The notes beneath the pieces are model-generated. The model saw only the letters and a program-made list of their open reading frames with translations, was not told where the DNA came from and made no database searches. From JAIRTY01 sp050257395 (lineage in GTDB: Bacteria; Actinomycetota; Actinomycetes; Streptosporangiales; Streptosporangiaceae), in the NCBI GenBank assembly GCA_050257395.1, contig JBLMWU010000245.1, positions 1 to 14,213 of the forward strand: DNA of 14,213 bases, given 5' to 3'. The position numbers and the translations under genes are program-made. Shown here in pieces: positions 1 to 7,097 of the stretch (position 1 is its first letter; each line of letters begins with the position of its first letter).

Positions 1-27
1 CCGGGCCCGCCCCCGCTCACCCGCGTG

Positions 28-1854
28 TCAGAAGGCCTCGTCGGGGAGCTCCATCAGGTCGAGGGTGGTCTCCTCGGTGATCTGCCGCTCCACCGACAGC
101 CGGGGCAGCACGGTCTGCGTGAAGAACCGTGCCGTGGCCAGCTTGCCCTGGTAGAACGCGGCGTCCCGGCCCGCGGCGCCGCCGTCCAGGGCCGCGAGCG
201 CCACCTCGGCCTGCCGGGCCAGCAGCCAGCCGACGACCAGGTCGCCCAGGGCCATCAGCAGCCGGGTGGTGTTCAGGCCCGCCTTGTAGATCTCGCCGGG
301 CCGCTCCAGGGAGGCCAGGGCGAACCCGGCCATGGTGCCGGCCATGGCCTCCACGTCGTGCGCGGCCTGGCCCAGGGCCACCCGCTCGGGCTTGAGCCGC
401 CCGTTGCCGTTCTCGCCGGCCGCGAACTCGCGCACCTGCCCGAGCAGTGCCCGCAGGGCCGTCCCCTGATTCCGGGTGATCTTGCGGAAGAACAGGTCCA
501 GGCCCTGGATGGCGGTGGTGCCCTCGTAGAGGCTGTCGATCTTGGCGTCCCGGATGTACTGCTCGATCGGGTAGTCCTGCAGGAAGCCGGAGCCGCCGAA
601 GGTCTGCAGCGACGCGGTCAGCATCTCGTAGGCACGCTCGGAGCCGACCCCCTTGACCAGCGGGAGCAGCAGGTCGTTGAGGGCAGCCGCCTGCTCGTCC
701 TGCTCGCCCCGGGCCGTCGCGACCTGGATCGCGTCCTGCAGGCTGGCGGTGAACAGGACCAGCGCCCGCATGCCCTCCGCGTACGCCTTCTGCAGCATGA
801 GCAGCCGCCGCACGTCGGGGTGCTGGATGATCGGCACCCGCGGCGCGGTCTTGTCGGTCATCTGGGTCAGGTCGGCGCTCTGGATCCTGGTCCGCGCGAA
901 CTCCAGCGCGTTCAGGTAGCCGGTGGACAGGGTCGCGATCGCCTTGGTGCCCACCATCATCCGGGCGTTCTCGATGACCAGGAACATCTGCCGGATGCCG
1001 TCGTGCACGTCGCCGATCAGCGTGCCGACCGCGGGCCGGTCGGCGCCGAAGGTGAGCTCGCAGGTGGTGGAGGCCTTGATGCCCATCTTGTGCTCGACGT
1101 TGGTGACCAGCACGCCGTTGCGCTCGCCCAGGCTGCCGTCCTCGTTCACCATGAACTTGGGCACCAGGAACATGGACAGGCCCTTGGTGCCCGGCCCGTG
1201 GCCTTCGGGCCGCGCCAGCACCAGGTGGAAGATGTTCTCCGCCAGGTCGTGCTCGGCGCTGGTGATGAAGCGCTTCACGCCCTCGATGTGCCAGGTGCCG
1301 TCCGGCTGCTGGACCGCCTTGGTCCGGCCGGCGCCGACGTCGGACCCGGCGTCCGGCTCGGTCAGCACCATGGTGGCGCCCCAGCCCCGCTCGATCGCCA
1401 GCTGCGCGAACCGCTGCTGGGCCGGGGTGCCCTCCCGGTAGAGCACCTTGGCCATGGACGGCCCGCTCGCGTACATCCAGACCGCGGGGTTGGCGCCGAG
1501 GATGAGCTCGGCCACCGCCCAGCCGAGCGACCGCGGCGCGCCGGTGCCGTCCAGCTCCGGGGGCAGCTCCAGCCGCCACCACTCGGCGTCCATGAAGGCC
1601 CGGTAGGACTTCCGGAAGCCCTCCGGCATCCGCACCGAGTGGGTCGCCGGGTCGAAGACCGGCGGGTTGCGGTCGGCGTCGGCGAACGACTCCGCGACCG
1701 GGCCGGTGGCGAGCCGGTTCACCTCGTCCAGGATGCCGCGGGCGGTCTCCTCGTCCAGGTCGGGGTACGGGTCCGTGCCCAGCACGTCCTGCCGCCGGAA
1801 GACCTCGAACAGGTTGAACTCGAGATCGCGGAGGTTGCTCTTGTAGTGACTCAT
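28..1854 (-). CDS. FadE5-like acyl-CoA dehydrogenase, 608 aa
   Basis: Flavin enzyme expected to oxidise acyl-CoA to trans-2-enoyl-CoA, the first step of beta-oxidation, in the cytoplasm. The N-terminus (MSHYKSNLRDLEFNLFEV) is the short extension typical of the long FadE5/AcdB-type family. The FAD/substrate motif VLTEPDAGSDVGAG lies at about residues 163-176. The segment DSLYEGTTAIQG near 440-451 carries the expected catalytic base, Glu444, at the medium-chain (MCAD-type) position. The helix-G position used by LCAD and IVD is Ala-Arg (297-298), which fits. The family C-terminal extension follows, and 608 residues is normal for this class (about 600-615). The ATG at 1852-1854 has a G-run on the coding strand a few bases upstream. 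The intergenic region before it holds three interrupted palindromes, so repression by a TetR-type regulator is plausible. The family call is firm; chain-length preference is unknown. Confidence 0.95.
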   Translation of the reverse strand: MSHYKSNLRDLEFNLFEVFRRQDVLGTDPYPDLDEETARGILDEVNRLATGPVAESFADADRNPPVFDPATHSVRMPEGFRKSYRAFMDAEWWRLELPPELDGTGAPRSLGWAVAELILGANPAVWMYASGPSMAKVLYREGTPAQQRFAQLAIERGWGATMVLTEPDAGSDVGAGRTKAVQQPDGTWHIEGVKRFITSAEHDLAENIFHLVLARPEGHGPGTKGLSMFLVPKFMVNEDGSLGERNGVLVTNVEHKMGIKASTTCELTFGADRPAVGTLIGDVHDGIRQMFLVIENARMMVGTKAIATLSTGYLNALEFARTRIQSADLTQMTDKTAPRVPIIQHPDVRRLLMLQKAYAEGMRALVLFTASLQDAIQVATARGEQDEQAAALNDLLLPLVKGVGSERAYEMLTASLQTFGGSGFLQDYPIEQYIRDAKIDSLYEGTTAIQGLDLFFRKITRNQGTALRALLGQVREFAAGENGNGRLKPERVALGQAAHDVEAMAGTMAGFALASLERPGEIYKAGLNTTRLLMALGDLVVGWLLARQAEVALAALDGGAAGRDAAFYQGKLATARFFTQTVLPRLSVERQITEETTLDLMELPDEAF

Positions 1855-1883
1855 GATGCGCCCCCCGGAGGTATGGCAGCTGG

Positions 1884-1956
1884 CTACTAGGGAGTAACAT
1901 CAGGCATATTACCCGGTGGTAACCCCGAAGGCGAGCCCTTTGTTACCAGCGGGTCA
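1884..1956 (-). promoter_or_regulatory. Cluster of three TTACY-N4-RGTAA operator-like palindromes
   Basis: Three imperfect inverted repeats with the same 5-4-5 geometry precede the FadE5-like gene: CTACT-AGGG-AGTAA (1884-1897), TTACC-CGGT-GGTAA (1909-1922, perfect arms) and TTACC-AGCG-GGTCA (1943-1956). On the minus strand the middle site shares bases with TAATAT (1906-1911), a reasonable -10 hexamer. This would place the transcription start near 1898 and leave a leader of about 45 bases. A site overlapping the -10 suggests repression. No good -35 is visible. The palindromes are seen directly; binding by a TetR-family acyl-CoA sensor is inferred. Confidence 0.5.
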
Positions 1957-1968
1957 CATTCGGCCTGG

Positions 1969-2763
1969 TCAGGCCGGGTGCACCGGGAGGATGTTGACCG
2001 CCCGGGCGATCACCAGCACGCCCACCGCCAGCGACACGGCCGACTGCACCAGCATGGCGAGCTTGGCCCAGCGGGCCAGCGGCATCACGTCGGTGGGGCT
2101 GAACGCGGTCGCGTTCGTGAACGAGAGGTACAGGTAGTCCACGAACATCGGCTCCCAGTCCGGGGCGGCCAGTTCCGGGGAGGCCATCTGCGGGAACAGC
2201 AGATCCGCGATCTGGAAGGTGCCGTGCGCCCGGTGCACCGGCCCGCCGCGGTCGAACTCCCAGTACCACAGCGCGAAGGCGATCACGTTGGTCGCCCAGA
2301 CCGCGCCGCCGGTGGCCAGCAGCGGCCCGGCCGACGCGCCGGCCGTCCCCCGCAGGATGGCCTGGACCAGCAGTACGGCGGAGGTCGCATTCGCCGCCGA
2401 GACGAGCATGATCAGCACGATGCTGGCCAGCCGCATCACCCGGGACCGCCGCTCGATCCGCACCGGGTTAGCGATCACCATGCCCGCCAGCAGCGCCACT
2501 TCCAGGCTCGGGAGCAGGTAGCGGGGCAGCAGCCCGAGCTGATCGGGGAGGATGACCTGCAGCGCGATGGCTGCGATCACGGTCAGCGTGACCGGCCAGC
2601 GCGGCTCCCCGGCGGTGTGCCGGCGCCAGGCGGGCAGCCCGGCGCCCTGGACGCCCCGGATCGCCGCGTGCTCGGCCTGGTGCAGCAGGCCGTACCAGAC
2701 CCGGCTGCGCGGAAGGCGGGTGCCGCCGGCCGGGACGGGCGGCTGCTGCGGTGGCTCGGTCAC
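1969..2763 (-). CDS. Predicted membrane protein with K+-channel-like pore segment, 264 aa
   Basis: Function unknown. Hydrophobic stretches at about 57-72, 82-98, 112-138, 146-168 and 232-257 indicate an integral membrane protein with a proline-rich, probably cytoplasmic N-terminus. Residues 208-257 (VDYLYLSFTNATAFSPTD, then a transmembrane helix ending in ARAVNIL) recall the pore-loop plus inner-helix arrangement of two-TM potassium channels and DUF1345-type proteins. The selectivity signature (TVGYG-like) is replaced by NATAFSP, so potassium selectivity is doubtful. The start codon is GTG (cac at 2761-2763 on the plus strand). An AGGCGG adjoins it and is too close to be a normal ribosome site, so the start is uncertain. 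The gene lies upstream of the FadE5-like gene on the same strand, 114 bp away, and is divergent from the fused dehydrogenase. Nothing in it suggests a lipid-metabolic role. Confidence 0.8.
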   Translation of the reverse strand: MTEPPQQPPVPAGGTRLPRSRVWYGLLHQAEHAAIRGVQGAGLPAWRRHTAGEPRWPVTLTVIAAIALQVILPDQLGLLPRYLLPSLEVALLAGMVIANPVRIERRSRVMRLASIVLIMLVSAANATSAVLLVQAILRGTAGASAGPLLATGGAVWATNVIAFALWYWEFDRGGPVHRAHGTFQIADLLFPQMASPELAAPDWEPMFVDYLYLSFTNATAFSPTDVMPLARWAKLAMLVQSAVSLAVGVLVIARAVNILPVHPA

Positions 2764-2825
2764 CCGCCTATTGAACCGCGCCCTCGCCGGGCCGGAGGCG
2801 CGCCGGGGCCTGGCCCGGCGCCTTG

Positions 2826-2845
2826 TTACCGGGCAGTATTAGGGT
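2826..2845 (+). promoter_or_regulatory. Operator-like palindrome abutting a -10 box
   Basis: TTACC-GGGC-AGTAT (2826-2839) repeats the 5-4-5 palindrome found three times upstream of the neighbouring FadE5-like gene. It is followed immediately by TAGGGT (2840-2845), which fits the actinobacterial TANNNT -10 box. Transcription would start near 2852, with the ribosome site GAGGTG at 2869-2874 and ATG at 2879. No convincing -35 is seen. A repressor on this site would block the fused dehydrogenase promoter. Confidence 0.45.
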
Positions 2846-2878
2846 GTCCGCCATCGGACTCCCCCCGCGAGGTGAATC

Positions 2879-5125
2879 ATGGCCCTGGCCCTCAGCGACG
2901 AGCATCTCCAGCTAGCCCAATCCGTGCAGGGCTGGGCGGAGCGGCACTGCCCGGCCAGCGCTGTGCGGGCGGTCGTCGACGGCAGCCAGCCGGAGGAGTA
3001 CCGGGACAAGCTGCGCCCTGCCCTGGCCGAGCAGGGCCTGCTGGGGCTGCACCTGCCGGAGGCGGCGGGCGGCCAGGGCTACGGCCTGCCCGAGCTCGTC
3101 ATCGCGGTGGAAGAGCTGGGCGGGGCGCTGGTACCCGGCGGGTTCGTGCCGACGGTGCTGGCCAGCGCGGTGCTGGCGGCGGCCGGCCGGGCGGACGGCA
3201 GCGCGCTGGCGCCGCTGCTGGCCGGGCTGGCCGATGGCACCCTGACCGGTGCGGTGTCGCTGGCCCCAGGGGTCCGGGTGGTGCCGGACGCCGATCCCGG
3301 CGAGCCTGGCGGGCTGGTGATCGACGGCAGCTGCGGGCCGGTGATCGGCGCGCCCGCCGCGGACCTGCTGATCCTGCCGGCGGCCGGCCCGGACGGTGAC
3401 GTGTGGGTGGCGGTGGACGCCGCCGGCCTGGAAATCACCGCGGTGGACAGCCTGGACCTGACCCGGCCGGCCGGGCGGGTCAGCGCGGCCCGGCTCGCCG
3501 TGCCCGCCGGCCGGGTGCTGGCCGGCCTGCCCGCCGGGACGGTCAGCTGGCTCGCCGCGGCCATCCTCGGCGCGGAGGCGTGCGGGCTGGCCGGCTGGGC
3601 GGTCCGCACCGCGGCGGAGTACGCCAAGGTCCGCCACCAGTTCGGACGGCCGATCGGCCAGTTCCAGGCCGTCAAGCACCGGGCCGCCTGGATGCTGACC
3701 GCCGCCGAGCAGGCCGCTGCCGCGGTGTGGGACGCCGCGCGGGCCGGCGAGCCCGCCGGGGACGCCGGCGGCGGTCCGGCCGGCGCCGCCGCGGCCCGCG
3801 ACTACGCCGCCGGGGTGGCCGCGACCCTCGCCCCGGACGCCGCTGTGAGCTGCGTGAACGACTGCATCCAGATCCTGGGCGGGATCGGCTACACCTGGGA
3901 GCACGAAGCGCACCTGTACTACCGGCGGGCGCTGTCGCTGCGCGCGGCGCTGGGCACCTCCGCCGAGTGCGCCGCGCGGGTGACCCGGCTCGCGCTGGCC
4001 GGGGTCAGCCGCCCGGTCACCGTGGACCTGCCGGCGGACGCGGAGCCGCTGCGGGCCCGGATCCGGGCGGACCTCGCCGCGATCGCCGCGCTGCCCCGCC
4101 GGGAGCAGACCGCGCAGCTGGCGGCGGGCGGCTGGGTCGTCCCGCACCTGCCCGCGCCGTGGGGCCGGGACGCGGGGCCGCTGGAGCAGATCGTGACCGA
4201 CCAGGAGATGCGGGCGGCGGGTCTGCGCGCGCCCGCCCTGATGATCGGCGCCTGGGTGGTGCCCGCGCTGGTCCAGTACGGGACGCCCGCGCAGCGGGAG
4301 CGCTTCCTGCCGCCCACCCTGCGCGGGGAGATCCTCTGGTGCCAGCTGTTCAGCGAGCCGGGCGCGGGCTCGGACCTGGCGGGCCTGTCCACCAGGGCGG
4401 AGCGGGTGGACGGGGGCTGGCGCCTGTCCGGCCAGAAGATCTGGAACTCGCTGGCCAAGGACGCGGCCTGGGCGATCTGCATCGCCCGGACCAACCCCGC
4501 CGAGCCCCGGCACGACGGGATCAGCTACTTCCTGGTGGACATGTCCTCGCCGGGCATCGAGGTGCGGCCGCTGCGCGAGATGACCGGGGACGCGTTCTTC
4601 AACGAGGTGTTCCTCGACGACGTCTTCGTCCCCGACGACATGGTGGTCGGCGAGGTCAACCGCGGCTGGCGGGTGGCCAGGACCACGCTGGCGAACGAGC
4701 GGGTGTCGCTGTCGCGGTCGTGGACGTTCGGGTGCGGCGTCCCGGAGCTGCTCGAGGCGGCCCGGGCCGCCGGGGTCGGCGACGGCCACCCGCTGTCCGG
4801 GCAGGCCGGCGCGCTGATCTGCGAGGGGCACGCGATCGACCTGCTCGGCATGCGGGTCACGCTCAAGCAGCTGTCGGGCACCGAGCCCGGCGCCACCGGC
4901 AGCGTCCGCAAGCTGCTCGGGATGCGCCACGCCCAGCGGGTCACCGAGCTGGCCTGGTCGATGGCGGGCCCGGAGGCCATGGCGGGCGGCACGAAGTGGG
5001 GCAAGGCGATCCTGTTCGCCCGGGCGCTCACCATCGGCGGCGGGACCACCGACATCCAGCTGAACATCATCGGGGAGCGGATGCTCGGGCTGCCGCGGGA
5101 CCCGGAGCCGCCATCGGGGCACTGA
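2879..5125 (+). CDS. Fused double acyl-CoA dehydrogenase, 748 aa
   Basis: Two acyl-CoA dehydrogenase modules in one chain, like mycobacterial FadE34 (ChsE3) and other FadE proteins of 710-740 residues. The N-terminal module (about 1-370) keeps RHQFGRPIGQFQAVKHR (FGRPIG at 255-260) and QILGGIGYTWEHE (about 331-343). It has no Glu-Arg at the helix-G position and no YEGT, so it is probably non-catalytic and structural. The C-terminal module (about 390-748) has FSEPGAGSDLAG near 491-502, GQKIWNS, and GGTTDIQLNIIGERMLGLPR at the end. At the MCAD base position it has Gly721, but LANERVS supplies Glu607-Arg608 at the LCAD/IVD helix-G position, a likely catalytic base. Ribosome site GAGGTG at 2869-2874. 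Fused enzymes of this type act on bulky substrates such as sterol side-chain CoA esters; the substrate here is unknown. No other sterol gene is in view. Confidence 0.92.
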   Translation: MALALSDEHLQLAQSVQGWAERHCPASAVRAVVDGSQPEEYRDKLRPALAEQGLLGLHLPEAAGGQGYGLPELVIAVEELGGALVPGGFVPTVLASAVLAAAGRADGSALAPLLAGLADGTLTGAVSLAPGVRVVPDADPGEPGGLVIDGSCGPVIGAPAADLLILPAAGPDGDVWVAVDAAGLEITAVDSLDLTRPAGRVSAARLAVPAGRVLAGLPAGTVSWLAAAILGAEACGLAGWAVRTAAEYAKVRHQFGRPIGQFQAVKHRAAWMLTAAEQAAAAVWDAARAGEPAGDAGGGPAGAAAARDYAAGVAATLAPDAAVSCVNDCIQILGGIGYTWEHEAHLYYRRALSLRAALGTSAECAARVTRLALAGVSRPVTVDLPADAEPLRARIRADLAAIAALPRREQTAQLAAGGWVVPHLPAPWGRDAGPLEQIVTDQEMRAAGLRAPALMIGAWVVPALVQYGTPAQRERFLPPTLRGEILWCQLFSEPGAGSDLAGLSTRAERVDGGWRLSGQKIWNSLAKDAAWAICIARTNPAEPRHDGISYFLVDMSSPGIEVRPLREMTGDAFFNEVFLDDVFVPDDMVVGEVNRGWRVARTTLANERVSLSRSWTFGCGVPELLEAARAAGVGDGHPLSGQAGALICEGHAIDLLGMRVTLKQLSGTEPGATGSVRKLLGMRHAQRVTELAWSMAGPEAMAGGTKWGKAILFARALTIGGGTTDIQLNIIGERMLGLPRDPEPPSGH

Positions 5126-5341
5126 CCGGCACCGGCAACCCCGCGGCCGCACGGCAGAATCGCCACCTGGCCCGGCGTCACCGGCAGCCCCCGCCTGGCC
5201 GTGCAGGTCTCCGGCGCGGGCGTCTGACGGCGCGCCGGCTGCGGTCAGCGAACCGGGGCCGGAGTCGGGTTAGCCTGCCGCCAGGGGCACCCGCCATGCT
5301 GGCGTGCCTGGGGATGATCTAGGTCGGCAGCTAGGGGGGCG
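5126..5341 (+). promoter_or_regulatory. Intergenic region with hairpin, leader of the LCP gene
   Basis: A 216-bp gap between two genes on the same strand. At 5286-5308 GGCAC and GCCA pair with TGGC and GTGCC around a 3-nt loop, with a CC bulge on the left side. No T-tract follows, so it is not a typical intrinsic terminator, and it lies only 34 bases before the LCP start. It may be a 5' UTR hairpin. AGGGGGG at 5333-5339 can serve as ribosome site, although it is close to the ATG at 5342. I see no clear promoter hexamers. Confidence 0.3.
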
Positions 5342-6865
5342 ATGGCCGGCAAGGACGACAGGCAGCTCCGCCCTGCCGGCTCCGGTGGCAGGCCCGCGGA
5401 GCCCGGACTCCCAGCGCCCAGGCCGGGCCTGTACCCGCCGCCCCCGCCACCCGCGGCGGGACGGCCCCGGCCGGGGGCGGCGCAGGAAAGGCTTGGCGTC
5501 CGGCTCGCGACGGTCCGGCGGGCCAGGCGGCAGCGGCTGGTGCTGGCCACCTCCGCGGTGATGTCGGCCCTGGTGCTGGCGGTCGCCGGCTGCGCCTGGG
5601 GGCTGTCGAGCTACGTCAACTCGGCGGTGGGCCGGGTCAGCGCCGGCGTGTCCGGTGACACCGGGGGCCCGCTCAACCTGCTGGTCGCCGGGGTGGACGA
5701 GCGGGCCGGCCTGACCGCGCACCAGCAGGCGGAGCTGCACGTGGGGCATGTGCCGAGCACCAACTCGGACACGATGATGCTGGTGCACCTGTCCGCCGAC
5801 CGGAGCCGGGTGACCGTGGTGAGCCTGCCGCGCGACTCCTGGGTGGACCTGCCCGGCCACGGCATGAACAAGATCAACGCGGCTTTCGGCCTGGGCGGCC
5901 CCCGGCTGATGGTGGCCACCGTGGAACGCGCCACCGGCCTGACCGTCAACGACTTCATCCAGGTCAACTTCCTCGGGTTCATCAAGGTCATCGACGCGCT
6001 GGGCGGCGTCAACATCTGCCTGCCCTATGCCGTCAGCGACTCCTACTCGGGCCTGCGGCTGGGGGCGGGGATGCACCATGTGGACGGCATCACCGCGCTC
6101 AAGTACGCCCGCGACCGCCACTCGTTCGCCCTGTCGGACCTGGCCCGCATCCAGAACCAGCAGAGCCTGCTCTCGTCGCTGCTGAACCAGGCCATCAGCT
6201 CGGGCACGCTGGCCGACCCGCTGCGGCTCAGCAGGTTCCTGCAGGCGGTCCTGGCCGCCGTCAAGGTCAACCAGGGCATGGACGTGACCGCCCTGGCCGG
6301 CCAGCTGCGCGGCGTCTCACCAGGCGACATCCGGCTGCTGACGGTCCCGATCGCCAACCCGGACTACCTGGCACCGGACGGGCAGTCCGCCGTGCTCTGG
6401 GACAAGGCCGCGGCGCAGCACCTGTTCAGCCAGCTGCGCTCCGACCGGGCGGCCAGCCGGCCCGCCCGCGCACCGCAGGGGCACCGGGCCCGGCTCCGGC
6501 CCGGGCAAGTGTCGGCCGACGTGTACAACGGCACCCTGATCGGCGGGCTGTCGGCGGGCACCGGCGCCGCCCTGGCCCGGCTCGGCTTCCAGGTACGGGA
6601 CGGCCTGACCTGGCCGGCCCACGACGTCGCCCGGACCGTGGTCGAGTACCCGCCCGGCCAGCGCGCCGGGGCGGCCCTGATCCGCCAGCGCGGGCTGCCC
6701 GGCGCCACGCTGCGGCAGGTGCCGGGCCTCACCAGGATCCGGGTCCTGCTCGGCCTGGCCGGCCACACCGTGGCCGCGCCCGCGGCCGGCAGCCAGGGCG
6801 CGCCCGGCGCCGGCGGTTCCGCGGCACCGCCGTCGCGGACCGCCGCCCAGGCCGCGTGCCGCTGA
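5342..6865 (+). CDS. LytR-CpsA-Psr (LCP) family envelope protein with LytR_C domain, 507 aa
   Basis: LCP proteins transfer glycopolymers (teichoic-acid-like chains, arabinogalactan) from lipid carriers to peptidoglycan outside the membrane. This one has a proline-rich cytoplasmic tail (1-60), one transmembrane helix (about 66-88) and an LCP catalytic domain (about 109-282). The domain contains SDTMMLV (Asp143), SLPRDSW (Arg164-Asp165), MNKINAAF (Lys177), YARDR (Arg257, Arg259) and LARIQNQQ (Arg269, Gln273). These match the phosphate-binding and catalytic residues of the family. A LytR_C domain (about 388-472, beginning ADVYNGT) follows, then a low-complexity Ala/Gly/Pro tail. It stands alone between the dehydrogenase block and the secreted array. 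A link to anchoring of the downstream secreted proteins is only guilt by position. The polymer handled is unknown. Confidence 0.93.
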   Translation: MAGKDDRQLRPAGSGGRPAEPGLPAPRPGLYPPPPPPAAGRPRPGAAQERLGVRLATVRRARRQRLVLATSAVMSALVLAVAGCAWGLSSYVNSAVGRVSAGVSGDTGGPLNLLVAGVDERAGLTAHQQAELHVGHVPSTNSDTMMLVHLSADRSRVTVVSLPRDSWVDLPGHGMNKINAAFGLGGPRLMVATVERATGLTVNDFIQVNFLGFIKVIDALGGVNICLPYAVSDSYSGLRLGAGMHHVDGITALKYARDRHSFALSDLARIQNQQSLLSSLLNQAISSGTLADPLRLSRFLQAVLAAVKVNQGMDVTALAGQLRGVSPGDIRLLTVPIANPDYLAPDGQSAVLWDKAAAQHLFSQLRSDRAASRPARAPQGHRARLRPGQVSADVYNGTLIGGLSAGTGAALARLGFQVRDGLTWPAHDVARTVVEYPPGQRAGAALIRQRGLPGATLRQVPGLTRIRVLLGLAGHTVAAPAAGSQGAPGAGGSAAPPSRTAAQAACR

Positions 6866-6901
6866 CCAGCCGCCTGACCAGCCACCACGCGGCCGGCCCG
6901 G

Positions 6902-6921
6902 CCGGCGGCCGCGGCCGCCGG
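6902..6921. terminator. Perfect 20-bp GC palindrome after the LCP gene
   Basis: CCGGCGGCCG is followed directly by its exact reverse complement CGGCCGCCGG, 36 bases after the LCP stop codon. As RNA it could form an 8-bp GC-only stem with a 4-nt loop. There is no U-tract, so it would be a non-canonical terminator or 3'-end stabiliser, as is common in high-GC actinobacteria. The rest of the 232-bp gap up to 7097 has no gene that I can support. Confidence 0.4.
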
Positions 6922-7015
6922 TACTCACACATGGTCACGGAACGATCACGGAATCGCTGTATTCGCCCCCGAACAAGCCGCCCGGTCCGCCATTATGGCC
7001 ACACGCTTGCATTGA

Positions 7016-7032
7016 CCCCGGGCTCACCGGGG
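7016..7032 (+). promoter_or_regulatory. Hairpin in the upstream region of paralog A
   Basis: CCCCGG (7016-7021) and CCGGGG (7027-7032) form a perfect 6-bp stem with the loop GCTCA, about 65 bases before the start of paralog A. It overlaps TTGACC (7012-7017), which could have been a -35, but no -10 lies at a suitable distance. The shared B/C upstream block is absent here. The role is unknown. Confidence 0.25.
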
Positions 7033-7097
7033 CGGAGCTGTTTTGCCGTTTAGGGGAGGATCGCGGCTCACGCCGCACGCAGCAGGGGGAGATTGGC

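Noticed and set aside
17..1900. Long open frames of about 620 codons on both strands across the FadE5-like gene
   Set aside because: They are Arg/Gly/Pro/Ala-rich with no recognisable domain, and arise because GC-rich third positions suppress stops in other frames. The same applies to long opposite-strand or shifted frames over the other genes, such as 2912-5152 and 8034-9962.
5285..5310. Intrinsic terminator after the fused dehydrogenase
   Set aside because: The hairpin has a two-base bulge, no U-tract, lies 160 bases after the stop codon and is close to the next start codon; a leader hairpin fits better.
7012..7044. TTGACC as the -35 of a standard promoter for paralog A
   Set aside because: No TANNNT-like hexamer lies 16-19 bases downstream. 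The T-rich stretch is 21 bases away and the TTGACC overlaps a GC hairpin.
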